Source: Ancistrus triradiatus | Taxonomy: Eukaryota > Chordata > Actinopteri > Siluriformes > Loricariidae | Direction: 5' to 3' | Assembly: GCA_025084515.1 (NCBI GenBank) | Contig: JAJAGP010000093.1 | Coordinates: forward strand, 353,001-417,000 | Length of the DNA: 64,000 nucleotides | Part shown: positions 13,331-24,600 of the stretch, in pieces | Layout: the number at the start of each line of letters is the position of its first letter | How positions within the stretch are numbered: position 1 is the stretch's first letter | The notes under the pieces: model-generated | The model's database searches: none | Told to the model about the DNA's origin: nothing | What the model saw: the letters and a program-made list of their open reading frames with translations, nothing else | Made by a program: the position numbers and the translations under genes

Positions 13331-14147
13331 GTGGGGCAAAAAAGTATTTCAGCCACTGATTGTGCAAGTTCTCCTACTTAGAAAGATGAGAGGTCTGTAA
13401 TCTCACGATACATGGCCCCGTTCATTCTTCCCTTAACACAGATCAGTTGTCTTGTCCCCTTTGCAGAAAATCAGCCCCCAAGCATGATTTTTCCACCCCC
13501 ATGCTTCACAGTAGGTATGCGACTCAGCATCATTTTTCCTCCAGTTGAGTTTTTACCAAAAAGTTCTATTTTGGTTTCATCTGACCCCATGATATTCTCC
13601 CAATCCTCTTCTGGATCATCCATATGCTCTCTGGCAAACTTCAGATGGGCTTGGACATGTACTGGCTTAAGCAGGGGGACACGAGTGGTGCAAATAAAAC
13701 TTGTACAAGTGGTGACTGGTAAAAATTATACATGTTTCCGTGTTTCTTCCCCCTTTGCAGTAAGACCTAATCAAAACCAGCTCAATTACTCACATCATAT
13801 ACGACCTGACCTAGAACAGATGGTAATACGGAACAACAGAAGCATTTAGCCCAATCATTTGTGCAGGTTTGTGAGCCGTGTGCGACACTCTGAAAATATA
13901 AAACTTATAAAATCCTTTTACCATTTTGATAATGTAATTTGTTTAATTTTTACATTTGTACCTTCATGTGCCATGGATGTCTCTTGCCCTCAATAAAATA
14001 CATCCTGTTTCAAAAACTACTTTTATACTTCTACTTGAGTAAAAAATATGACACACCAACTTTTACTTATCGAGAAAGTAACTTACCTACACCAAAAAGA
14101 ACACAAAATATGAAAAACAGCTGAGTACGACCATTGCCTCGAGCCAT
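4022..14147 (-). CDS. Gene A: CD2/CD58-like IgSF receptor, paralogue of gene B, 3' end not found in window
   Basis: Exons seen in coding order: 14147-14087 (signal), 13258-12941 (V-like), 8592-8356 (C2) and a further intact C2 exon 4258-4022; all are phase 1-1, so V-C2 or V-C2-C2 products are both frame-compatible. The V domain is strongly similar to gene B, with an identical stretch around TSITWKFEKNPG, and likewise lacks the canonical cysteines. No transmembrane or tail exon homologous to 21555-21662 was found between 1 and 8356. The gene may continue past the left edge, be secreted, or be partly decayed. Its intron 1 carries a truncated Tc1. Assignment of both C2 exons to one gene is inference; the 4-kb exon could belong to a separate, broken gene. 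Confidence 0.65.
4259..4673. repeat. Duplicated intron flank beside the 4-kb C2 exon
   Basis: Matches 8593-8945 and 22059-22465 with small indels. It travelled with the C2 exon during duplication. Confidence 0.7.
4674..4815 (+). repeat. Retroelement 5' segment shared with 9355-9557
   Basis: TATTACGAGGCTCGCACTTC through CCATATAAGG and TGCCCACTGTC recur at 9355-9557, after which the two copies diverge. The second copy has about 60 bp more in the middle. Confidence 0.55.
4786..6560 (+). mobile_element. Degenerate Penelope-like retroelement (reverse transcriptase + GIY-YIG endonuclease)
   Basis: Reverse transcriptase motifs LYGLPKIHK, VSVDVTSLFTCVP and GCAMGSPVAPIVANLYMEE lie in 4786-5390, followed in another frame by AFLDCEV, VYRKPTHTDQYL and HHPLEHKLGVIRTL (5484-5675). 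A GIY-YIG endonuclease part (CPEDCQELYIGETKQPLAKR) is at 5986-6342. This RT plus C-terminal GIY-YIG order is diagnostic of Penelope-like elements. The catalytic YVDD is changed to YVVT, and frameshifts separate the pieces, so the copy is dead. The downstream part (6350-6560) matches the terminal repeat of such elements. Confidence 0.88.
6468..6500 (+). ncRNA. Possible remnant hammerhead-ribozyme motif in the Penelope-like terminal repeat
   Basis: GAAGTCATTTAGATGAGTGA followed by CGAAACG contains the GATGA and GAAA core boxes in the order and spacing of a hammerhead with a minimal stem II. Such ribozymes are established in Penelope-like elements. The leading CU of CUGAUGA is altered here, so activity is doubtful. 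Confidence 0.35.
6561..7935. repeat. Diverged duplicate of 23230-24170 (intron-derived)
   Basis: Several blocks (AATCAGTGCACCAA, CATTAATACA, CATATCATACAGCCCTAG) recur in order at 23230-24170, to the right of the gene B C2 exon, as here to the right of the 4-kb C2 exon. No gene seen. 6574-6620 also matches 29459-29510. Confidence 0.55.
7997..8176 (-). pseudogene. Decayed C2 exon copy next to gene A exon 3
   Basis: On the minus strand this aligns with the C2 exon (SVDPPVNA-like start, NEV, QCYT-like end) but has lost about 40 nt in the middle and reads into a stop after SKE in the original frame. The donor GTAATT survives. Confidence 0.7.
8356..8592 (-). CDS. Gene A exon 3: C2-type Ig domain
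   Basis: 79 codons, phase 1-1, acceptor TTACAG and donor GTAATT. Four cysteines (VTCE, LVCS, YFCT, AECY). Starts DGVSNPQVTC after the split codon. Confidence 0.78.
8593..8945. repeat. Duplicated intron flank beside gene A exon 3
   Basis: Close copy of 4259-4620 and 22059-22465, ending near CATTGCTGAGCAAGAAGCAG. Confidence 0.7.
9001..9300. repeat. Tc1-end fragments
   Basis: AGACATAAGTATTCAGACCC and GAACATTCTAAAGGGTTCAC resemble the ends of the Tc1 copies at 44324 and 57955. No gene. Confidence 0.45.
9355..10347 (+). mobile_element. Retroelement remnant ending in an L2/SINE-type 3' tail
   Basis: The 5' part is shared with 4674-4815. The last 260 bp (10085-10347), ending AAAAAGCGCTATATAAATAA, recur at 36190-36468 and match the common fish LINE/SINE tail. 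No open reading frame of note. Confidence 0.5.
10348..10790. other. No gene seen
   Basis: Less AT-rich than its surroundings, without repeat ends or splice-flanked ORFs that I recognise. Confidence 0.4.
10791..12232. repeat. Large inverted repeat (arms about 270 bp, loop about 890 bp)
   Basis: Left arm 10791-11075 starts ATGGAGTGAGATCACTATCT; right arm 11965-12232 is its reverse complement ending AGATAGTGATCTCACTCCAT, about 90% alike. The loop contains a LINE-like fragment on the plus strand (CEYCNNQETVEHVILHCP, a C-terminal zinc-knuckle-like motif). A foldback structure, probably from two inverted retroelement copies. Confidence 0.75.
12233..12940. other. Intron 2 of gene A, no further gene
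   Basis: Contains a short CACACG/GTGTGT palindromic stretch (12389-12440). Nothing else recognised. Confidence 0.5.
12941..13258 (-). CDS. Gene A exon 2: V-like Ig domain
   Basis: 106 codons, acceptor TTTAG and donor GTAAGT. Contains NIFWYSHQNR and DNGVYEAELEV; the residue at the strand-F cysteine position is glutamate, as in gene B. Two blocks of about 50 and 66 nt are identical in DNA to gene B exon 2. Confidence 0.85.
13289..13327. repeat. (CA)n microsatellite
   Basis: About 19 CA units in intron 1 of gene A, directly before a Tc1 end. Confidence 0.9.
13329..13700 (-). mobile_element. Truncated Tc1 element in gene A intron 1
   Basis: Starts with the end CAGTGGGGCAAAAAAGTATT shared with the MITE at 53404. 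The minus strand then reads transposase fragments (SDETKIELFG, VKHGGG) with breaks; the other end is missing. Confidence 0.75.
14087..14147 (-). CDS. Gene A exon 1: signal peptide
   Basis: Encodes MARGNGRTQLFFIFCVLFGV plus one base of a split codon before GTAAGT. Hydrophobic leader, same start and phase as gene B exon 1. A second in-frame ATG is not present, so the first ATG is taken. Confidence 0.78.
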
Positions 14148-14210
14148 TGTCACCACTTTTCAGTTACATCTAGAGCAAAAGAGTAGGAAGTGGGCTACCG
14201 CGCTTCTTTT
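14148..14210 (-). promoter_or_regulatory. Upstream block of gene A, shared with gene B
   Basis: Directly upstream of the ATG, CCATTGTCACCACTTTTCAG on the plus strand matches gene B at 33293-33312 apart from one base, and the match fades beyond about 60 bp. Both contain a GGAAG core of ETS type. Likely 5' UTR or core promoter. Confidence 0.45.
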
Positions 14211-14215
14211 TTCTA

Positions 14216-14556
14216 GTGCTGGGTGATATGACTAAACATTTGTAGTGTGTTTTTTTTTTTAAAGATTCTACCTGTTTCACGGTCTATCACTGTATTTTAG
14301 GGGGTAAATTCATGACAGGGCTTTTATAGCTATATGTTTGTAGCTTATTCTACTGTCTAGGAGTATATAAAATGTTAAAAATATACGTTCATCTTGTATA
14401 TAATGAAGTCTTTGATCCCTATAGGGTTTACTTTGCCCCACAAAATTACCAAGTATACGACTGCATCAGTATGCATGGAAGGGTTACACAAAGTAAACAA
14501 ACTAATTTTTTTATGACTTTTATGCCTTATGCTGCATTGTTTTAATCATTGCTCTT
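14216..14556. repeat. 340-bp block repeated at 430-775
   Basis: TGCTGGGTGATATGACTAAA through CTGCATTGTTTTAATCATTG are nearly the same in both places and in the same orientation. No inverted ends found. Confidence 0.75.
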
Positions 14557-17099
14557 GTAAAATTGCATTCAGTAATGCACTGGATTTCGAAACTATTTTT
14601 AAGTGCTTTGGTTTGTTACAAGTACCAGGCATGTATTTATGACACAGGTTACACGCGGTGTGTGAGTGTGATCTATTTGTTCGCCAGATCAGTTAAAATG
14701 GAGACAAGAAAGACATCTGATCATATTTCAGTGCACCAAAGCGCCAAGTAAGTATACAGACCCCACTAATTAAGTAATAAAATCTTTATAAGAAAGAAAT
14801 GAAGTAGGCCTACTTAAGGAAATGATTCATAATGGTGTCCATGTCAAAGGCATACTGTGCAGAGTTTGGCACAGAGAGGCAGGGACAGTCAGAGGTTTGT
14901 TAAGCTTTTGTATCAGTGTGATAAAATACACTTTTTTGCACTGTAGTAAATGTGTGTTACTGGTCTAATCTCAAAGTCTGCTACATTAGCTTTACAGGAA
15001 CATATTTTGAGCTTTAAGTACAGTTATAAGGGCAGAAGAAATACTTCAACGAATAACCAAACCAACTCAAACAAAATAGTCTTTAGAAATATTTATGTTT
15101 TGTAGTCATCATTAAACACAAGCAATGGACAATTATACCACCAAATGTAGGACAACTCCAATATGTACAATATTTTAGAATTTATCACTTGTAACAGTTT
15201 AAAATATGCATATTAAACGTATTGTATTGTGTGCCATCCATAGGCCATTCTTGGTATTACCGATTGAATGCATAATTTTGGTCACACCTGTGGTGCCCCC
15301 TTCAGTAATTGTTCTTGAGTAATATTACTGTTTATTGTCCCTCACAACATTTTAATGAAAGTTATGTCCTTAAACAACATCAAACTTTGTTCGACATTTG
15401 AGGCTTCACAAAGAACTCACCATGACACTCAGTATTTCTATAATCTCTTATAGCTGTATCATATGCCTGCATACCTGCTCTGCAAGAATCATGAAGCATG
15501 GCATGCACAGTGAGTACAGTGCCTACAAAAAGAGATGGAACCACCACTTCTTTGGCATGCGATAGTTGCACCTAGGATTCAGACTGGTGCTTCATTAGGT
15601 GCCTAACTAGAATAGCCTAAATAAAAAAGAAAAATAAATAGATAGATAAAAAAGATAAATACAATAACAAATACAATTTTAATACTTGTACTTTGTTACT
15701 TACCACCTCTGCAGACAGCACACTAAATCCCCATTTGGCATTTGGTGACTGGAACTGGATGTTTAGGACTTGGGGCTTGACTCAGAATAATGAACAATGC
15801 TACCTTTATAGTTTTACCATAACTAAACAAAGTCACATGGCCTGTCAAACAACTTTTATGCAACAAAGTTACACAGATAATCCTGCTTCTTGGCCTTGTG
15901 TCAAGTTAGTGTGCTGTATGCCAAGTATGCCAAGTATTGGTATCTTGTATTTTGAAATAATTATCTAGACTGGTGAGCTAGTAAACAAACTTTTAAGTGC
16001 CATAAACACTATGCAAGTAAAATTGTATCAGGCTTGGAATCATCTATTTTTTGAAATACTCTAAAAAAGCCAGCCTTAACCTAAAAGCAGAGATCTACAA
16101 TTTATGACACTGAGCTTGTGGGGGAAGATAAAGCAAATAGAACTGTTGTGGCACTACTTTATCAAAACTCTGCGAAAACCTCCACCTCATAAAGGGCTTC
16201 GAAAGCACTGTCATACTTATGCACAAATTCTCCTAAAACATGTCTAACATCACACCTTACATTATTCCATAGAAATGGAAACTTGATATTGGTATGACAT
16301 TTTTCTTCCTCGAACTCGACTCCAAACAGATGTTGTGAGTAAAGAGGCAGCTCTGAAGTGATGTAATGATGATGACTAAACAAACGTGTCACTTGGAAAA
16401 AATGTTGCTGGTAAAAGAGGAGAGGAGGCTGAGTGCAGCCCATTCTTTCTCGTTCTTGAACATGAAAGAATGAATGTTGTGTTTTTGGGTCCATTTAAAG
16501 TCTTTCGATACACAGCACCTTAAGACTGGACCTACCATATGAAAGCAGTAGAATATTCACTGCATATTCTTTGTCTGTCTAGCTTTCATTTTTAAATCTA
16601 CTGCCTGTCCTCTGAAGTCCTAGTATCTGCTTTCATGTTGAGGCTTTTGCTTTGTGTTCATTGTACACCAGTACATAACCAGTATAACCTAGGCAGGTTT
16701 TTCTACACCTACAAGAAACGTGAAACTAAATCCATCCAGCACAATATTAAACGTCCTCCTTAATGTGGGAATGACACTTAGTGACTGTCCTTCTTGAACT
16801 CTACATGTCCTGATTGAATGACTGTTTCAGTCTTCGTCCCTATAATTTGACTCTGACTAGCAGTTTTTTAAAAACAATATATTCATTCCAAATCAGTAAA
16901 TAAAAATGCAATTAAAAACCCAATTAAATATGTGCCCTGGCCTGAACATCACTGCATCAATGATGCATCTTTCAAGCTTTTTAAATAAAAACTGAGTCCC
17001 TTTTTATTCACAGAGCTAAACATGTTTTTATTGCAAAGTATAATGCTCCAAGAACATGTTGTTAGTTAAAAAAAGACAGCTGAATTCTGTTATCTTAAT
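14557..17099. other. Region between genes A and B; unrecognised ORFs only
   Basis: Two minus-strand ORFs, 16162-16494 (110 codons, with LPLYSQHLFGVEFEEEK and VRHVLGEFVHKYDSAFEAL) and 15380-15571 (63 codons), have protein-like composition but no domain I recognise and no clear splice links. They may be remnants of one pseudogene or transposon gene. Confidence 0.3.
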
Positions 17100-17434
17100 T
17101 AGGGGTGGGCAATATGACCATATTTTATCGTATCATGATCAATTTTGTTATCATGATAGACGATATGCATTTCTGAGCATATCAAGGATCATCAGTGCTT
17201 AAACAACACTGACCAACTGCCTGTCTCATTATAAAGAGTGTAATTAATTCTGTTTAATTGCATGAAATGCAGCACATTTTGAATAACAATCACTTTATTG
17301 AGTATGGGATGACATTTCAATAATAATTTTTTAAGAATCTGTCACTACTGATGCATTTCGTCTGCTATCACATGCATCGTGAACGTGACTTTAGTTATAG
17401 TGATAGAATATTTTTACCACATCGCCCACCCCTA
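17100..17434. mobile_element. MITE with GGGGTGGGCRATATG ends, copy 1
   Basis: Ends GGGGTGGGCAATATG and inverted CATCGCCCACCCC, flanked by TA. Related copies at 60129-60440 and 62405-62717. Confidence 0.8.
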
Positions 17435-18365
17435 ATCTGAATGCACCTCATTCCAGAAAATGAATCGTATAACAGCCATAATTCCTTATGGGCAAATTCA
17501 TAATCAGGCACTGTGGACTTTCCGATTTGACCTACTGGCCTGTTATCTGTATGATGGCCAGGGCTTATCTTTCCTACTCACATGTGTGTGAGCCCGCTTT
17601 GCACACTCCCAGCATGCACTGCCCAGTTCAGGTAACTGTGAGACTGTGTGTAAGAGATAAATGTCCTCTGCAGTCTTCCAGTTCCTTTCCTTATGATGAA
17701 GGACTGAATAAAATGACTGTTTAACTTAATTACTGATAGAAGGGACGTGGGGGGGACACAGTGTCAGCAGGGCTAATTAATTAATACACATATAACACAT
17801 CGAATGTCTTCGATACTTTCATTCGTTATAGCAGAAGCGAGTGGTTTGGATAACTTTCTGATAGCGGGACTTGCAAGATTTCACTGTTACAAGATGAGTA
17901 ATGGATATTCTTATCATAAAACAATAAAAACAATCAGTGCATTCAGTTTTAAGCACAGACATGTATAAATAGAAACACAACAACATGCACAATAGTGATG
18001 AAAGTCTCCCTTAAAAGCCCCACCACATTACATAATTTGCGGCACATTCATTTACTTTACAAAACAACAAGCTCCAATTCATACGCTTCGATTTGACCTG
18101 AATAGAAACGCGATGGAGCCACTTTAAAACCTAATTGCAAAATAAGCAATTCAAAGTTGACAACTTTACTACTATAGTCCATTACTGAAAGAATGTAAAA
18201 AAAAAATTACAATTAAAAAAAATCATAATTTCTCTATGCCTCATCATGCATCTTATCCTTTGCTTCTCATTTGATGGATGATGGTTTCCCAAGTTGAGTC
18301 TTAAAGATGTAGTTGACCTTGAACTTGTATTTCCTCCTCGGAATGCTGGACGTCCTTGGGGTCAT
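17435..18365. other. Downstream region and probable 3' UTR of gene B
   Basis: Follows the gene B stop codon on the minus strand. AT-rich, no ORF; no convincing polyadenylation signal could be placed. Confidence 0.4.
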
Positions 18366-18484
18366 TTAATTATCCTGGACCTCATTGTCCTGTGGTGACA
18401 AAACTTCAATCTGCACAGAATTCCCTGCTTGGTCTGCAACCTCAGTCCCCCCGTTTGAGTTAGGAGCTTGGTTAGTCTCAGCCC
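18366..18484 (-). CDS. Gene B exon 7: end of cytoplasmic tail and stop
   Basis: Acceptor CTACAG, then 39 residues rich in Asn, Gln, Glu, Asp and Gly ending NEVQDN and TAA. No tyrosine or proline-rich SH3-binding motif such as those of mammalian CD2 is seen. Confidence 0.65.
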
Positions 18485-21400
18485 CTGTAGCAAATTAATA
18501 AATTAGTAAGCAAATAAATGAAAGCTGTAGGTCAAATACACACATTATGAACTCGTATGTTTGTGACAAGTCATATCAGGAATGTTCTTTCATGACTACA
18601 ATTACCTTTTATCATGGATTTTAATTCTGGTTCAGTACCTTGTGGGAAACATTAGTCATTAGTCATGATTAAGAGAATAAGGAGCTGCAGCATTAGTAAG
18701 CTTAACAAAAGTTGCTAGAAATTTGTTATTAACTGAAACGAGTACGACAAAGAGGGTAGAATCACTCACCAGGAGTAGCTTTAGCCCCGTTGATTGGGAG
18801 TTTACCTTAGACACACAAAAGAAAATATAAACATACAGAAGTGATCTGGTACTGACCATTTTTGTACAAGTATACCTTATTGTATAACTAGACGTCATTA
18901 CTGTCCTAATTACTTAAAACAAGGAAAATAAGCATATAAACATTATATTGTAATGAAAAATATAACAATGGTCATGAGAGGATGACTGACTGATGACAGT
19001 TAATTACTATGAATTATTTTATTTAGTTGCTAATTGGTATCGGCACAGTGACCACACACATCTCAAAAGGACACAGGATGTACTGTAATGCTGTGTTAGA
19101 AATGCATACTACATAAAACTAAATACACAATTATTGGCAACCCTGGTAAAATGAGTATGTATAATGAGTTGTAAAAATGTCACCTTTTGATGCATTAGCT
19201 TAAACTTGCACTGGGAAAAAAAAGAAAAGAAAAATCCAACCTTTAACTGAAGCAAACTTAGTCTGAGAAAAAAAAATGTTCCCTATCAGAAACTATAGGC
19301 GCTTTCGCACTAAACAGTTCTATCGACTAATTTGGGAGAAACTACTTTCTGCGGAACTCTACCGAGAACATCAGGTGAATATCAGCTGGCACCCCATATA
19401 CAAGAAGTCATGAATTACTGCTTCGAAGTTCCTAAACACTCTGATGAACTTTTAATTGCAAGATGTAACTGGGAAAAAAACTTCAGTTACATTTTGTTAT
19501 TAAGTATTTTTGAGCCGATAACTGATAACTGAACTAAATTGTCTTCAGGAGCGATTATTGTCTCAGTCCAAATTATTTCAATTAAATGTTGGATTTTCTC
19601 TTTTTTTCAGTATCAGACTAAACTAAATTCCCCCAAAGCTACATTTCTTATGACTCTTTTTACTCATCTTTACCAGCGTTACCTATAATTGTAACCGATA
19701 CTAAACACTAATGTAAACTCTGGATATTACAAGTGGATATTATTTGCGAACAACTATTGAGTTCAACACTGATTTTTATAACCATGAACAATTCTTTGAA
19801 AGACAATGCAAGTATGCACCATTTAATGTCCATCCAATCAACATCCCTTCCCTTTAACAGCAGAGGTCTTTCAAATTATAATAAATCTTTTAACTTTAAC
19901 TTAAATTAGGCAATTTCCGGGGCAGGACGACCCAGAGTCTGAGAGAAAAGTGGCATGGCAGAACTTGAAGAGGGGAGGACATTTACCACAACTGGAAGAT
20001 AACTGTGGCACAACGGCTATACATTGCCAAAAGAAAAAGTATACAACAGCTGGTAAAACAGAGATTTTGGCATTTCCACATTGTTCATACAGTGTGTACG
20101 TGTTCTATTGCTGATGCTCATGAGTTAATGCAATAAACTGTTCTCTGTTTCTCCACTGCAAACTAACTCGGCTTGAGTGATTTTTGATTAATTAAGCAGG
20201 TATTCTCTGAAAAACCACAACAGCAAAGACAGTACACTGTAACACATTCCCATGTTCATTGCTTGTACTGTTACACCACCCGATATGGCAGCGTATTATT
20301 ATATTGCAGTGCATTTTGCTTCTTATGCACGCCTCCTATCACTCTCTGCAGTGGGTTCTCGTCCAATAGCCTGCAGTTGTGTGTGGAAGCCTAGTAGGAA
20401 AACCCCCAATAGATCACGTCTACAGGGTAGAACGGCCAACATTGTGGATCCGAGAGCAGAGTTAAGAGTTCGGGAGCAGAAATCCACTTGTTAGCATGAT
20501 TAGACTAGAGACTATTCTAACTCTGTTGATGTGTTCAGAGACTTTTTTGTACTAGTTACTGTTTGTGTGGATGATTTTCTGCTACTTGTTTATAACAAGC
20601 TGTAAATGACATTCGTAAGTGTATGTGCCGGTCCTATTGTAAATTAAATTTAAAATACCCTTAATATTTACATTATAGTAGCCTAAAAAGACTGTGACTA
20701 TGGTAATGTCTGACCAATGTCTATTTCGGTCAACGTCCTATTTCAGAGAACATTAAATGGTGCACACCTGCACATTAATTTAAGATTTATTCACTCTACA
20801 CTTAAATTTTCATCTTGTGTTAGCCTGCTGGTCTGCAGCAAAAATAAATGTCAGCTGCAATGTCAAGATACACAACTTGCATGCGTGTATGAAAGTCGAC
20901 AGATAAACAATGGCTGCATCCCATTTCAGGGACTGCATCCTTCGTAGACCGCATCCTTCAAAAGCTGCGTAGACCAAACCGAAATGAGATGGTTTGCTCT
21001 ACAGCAGATTTCCAGTTTGCGTGACAGCAAGCAATGCACCTTGGGATATATGCTGGGTGGTGAAGGATACAATCCGATGGATCCTTCGTTAACACTGAAA
21101 AAGAAGGCCGCATTTCTTGGCTGCATAGGAAGGAGCCGCTATGATGCCAATCGATCTTCAAATGCAGCCACCGAAAGGATGCAGCCCCTGAAATGGGACG
21201 CAGCTGATGTACTAAAAAGTACAAATACCTGCTAATGTTTGATATGTACTTATCTAAAACATTTTAGTCATAAGTAGTAATCTGTCATTAGAGGGAATAA
21301 GCACATGGAAAAAAACAATTCTACTGTACTAAAATAAAGACGTTCCAAAAATCTCACATGTTAAAGAAGTCCACAGATAAGACACTGAAAGATACTTGAA

Positions 21401-21665
21401 TTGTATAACTTTGGATTTGGGTTCAGCTCAATACTTGACTTGGATCTGATTTGGTTTATGAAACATCACAGTGTGGGTAAAAACACTTGAACATAATTTC
21501 ACTAAAGTAAAGTAAATACAAATTTGAATAATGAGATACTGGGAACTACCATACCTGATTTGAATGCCCAGAACACTACTCCAGCAATCAAAAAAAGGAG
21601 GAAAATCAGTACTATTACTATACCAACAATTAAACCTGAAGGCCCGGAAACTCCAGTGAAACCTG

Positions 21666-21697
<32 letters not shown>

Positions 21698-24600
21698 ACA
21701 TGATAAAAATAGTATGAGAAATATATTTATTACTGTACAACATTTTAACAAGACACCAAGCATGAAGCTCAAAGCATTTCATTAACACTGAAGCAGTTTG
21801 TTTTATTAAGACAATAATTACCTTTGTAACATTGTGTGAGTTTCCACTCTGTACTTTGTTTGCTCACTTCATTTGTTGCAGTGCAGAAATAGACTGAATC
21901 CTTACTTTCTCCTTCAGGGATAGAAATTCTTTCACCCGTTGTTTCACCACCTGGCCCTCTCCATGTAATCTCTGCCTTCACTGGAGGGTTCACTGAACAC
22001 AAAAGCTCTATAGTGTTGTTTTTGGGTTCACAGGTCACTTGCGGTGTTGGAACGCCATCTGTAAGTAAAATTAGTCATTTAGTTTATACTTGCTAAAGGA
22101 CATTTTAAGAAGTTTTCACATTTATAGCACTAGAAAACACACTAGAATGTCACATTTACTGGCACACCCTATATTGTAGCATTTTTTGTTAACCCTTAGA
22201 CAATGATGAAAGCAAGCATTCTCTTATCCTGTCTTCTTTGTTTCAAGACTTATGAACAGTATAACTTTCAGACATAAAACACTTATGATTAAGGCTATGA
22301 GAATTATACTAGCCATTAACGATGAGACTAAAGCACTATGGTGTGATGATGTGTCAATGAGAAATGTCAGCATGAAAATATCTCCAAAATGTACTACTGT
22401 AACTGACCAAAAGAAGAAAGCTGGTCTAGCACTTTTTGATTGGTCTTACAGCCAATGCTGAGCAAGAGGCAGATTCATCACAAGGAATTCATTTAAATGT
22501 TCCAAATGGTACACAGGCTTATGCAAATGTTGGGTGCCTCTGCTCAAATTACAAAGCATTTGGAACAGCTTCATATCCTTTCACTTTATGTTGTAGCCTT
22601 GTGCTAAAATAAAACAAAATTCAAGATTTCCCCCAATCATTCTGCACTCAATAGCCCATAACGAGAACGTGAAAACAGAAGGTTAGAATTTCTTTTTGCA
22701 AATTTATTAAAAAAGAAAACATGGACATAAGTATTCAGACAAGCACTGTAGTAGACCGGGACACCGAGTCCAAGTCAACACCAAGAGTGGAAGTGGCCAA
22801 GACGAGACTGAGATTAAGATTTGTTTCATCATAAAAAAAACAAAAGAAGAAGAAAAAAAGTGATTCGTTTTTTTGATTCACTGTACGACCTTATACTGTA
22901 CAACATTCTAAATAATATATTTCAACAGATTTTATTACATATAACATAAAATTATTATTAATTATTATATCAATGTTTTAGTCAAACTAAAGCAATACAA
23001 CTTTTACCGTGGTGCTTCAAAGTTTGTGAAGAATTGTCTATATTTCTGCATAAATATGACCTAAAACAACATCAGATTTTCATACAAGTCATTAAAGTAG
23101 ATAAAGAGAACCCAGTTAAACAAATGAGACAATAATACTATACATGGTCATTTATTTATTGAGGAAAATGATCCAATATTACATATTAGTGAGTGGCAAA
23201 AGTATGTGAACTTTTGCTTTCATTATACACCAACATAAGTCATGCACTCACTCCCTGTACAGTCAAAATTAGGCAATCACATACGTTTCCTTGATTAATG
23301 AGAATCGAAATAAATGCATTGAGGAAAGAGGGTCTGGAAAATAAGTGGTAGAAATCAGTGCACCAATAGGTAGTGGTAAAAATATGTATCTGTCTTCAAT
23401 GCTTGAGACATGGGTGACATCTGGCAACTGATGGGCTTTCATAAAAATATAAATTGCGATAATACTGTTTTAATTCAATTCGTTTAACCATAACTAATAA
23501 CCTTTTTATCTAAGCGGATAAGAAAATGAATGAATGAATGAATGAATGAGTAAATAATAACGTTTTAGCTCATTTCATAGCTTAGATCTGTGAGTTGATG
23601 TTGACGTTGTGTATAATTAAATGATTCTTTTGAATTGTCTGATGCCAAGAATCGATTCCTCTTCCCAGTGGCAAAAATTAATCAACCAAATGTAAAACCT
23701 ATGACATTTTTATTGGACAGATAAAAAAATTGGCTCATAAAATTGAATCGGACTACCTATCACTGTATGAAATTAAAAGTGCAAATCTTACAAATTATGC
23801 TAAATGACTTGAAATACACAGACTGTCCTAGCATATGTGCCATGAAATTTGCATTTACATTTATAATACATTTATACATTAATACAGAGGAGAAAACAGG
23901 TATGCTACAAGCTGTTAGTGATTTTGTGAAGACCTGATTACAATCCTGATTTTAAAAGAAAATACATTTGTTTCTTTTGAATTTGTAGCCTATTTATTTT
24001 TAGTGGACTTCGTGTGAACTAAGAAAACGTGTTTTTTGTTATAAAAGAAATGTTACTTTTTTAAATTAAAAAATTAAGTGCAAAACCACAGCTCTATTCA
24101 TATCATTGTTGAGGTATTTAGCATAAATACAGAAGTATGATATTTTTTCCATATCGTACAGCCCTAGCCCTAATTTATGTTATTTTAATTTATGAATAAA
24201 TGTAATGTAATTTATTATTATTAAATTATTGTAAGCATCTATTTGCTCTGTTATTCAATGTTATATTTCTGAATAATTTAACCCGATTCATCAGCTAATC
24301 GAAAAAATAATCGACCGATTAATCGATTATTAAAATTATCGTTAGTTGCAGTGCTACAAGGGACGATCCTGAGACTGATCTCTCCTCAAGACTCAATTTC
24401 TGGTCACTGTGTTGGGCAAGTGGTTGTGCGACATGAGTGCCCTCTGCAGAAGATAACTTTATAAAGTTAGAAAATCAACAAAAACCATGGCATTTGACAA
24501 GGATTTCCCAAAATTTTAGTGCTAAGGGGCTGGGTCAGGGTCTTGTGAGAAAGTATGGTATGGAACTTGGAATGCTGGAAATGGAAAAGAGTTAAACAGA

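Noticed and set aside
13412..13849. 145-codon plus-strand ORF
   Set aside because: Antisense of the truncated Tc1 transposase in gene A intron 1.
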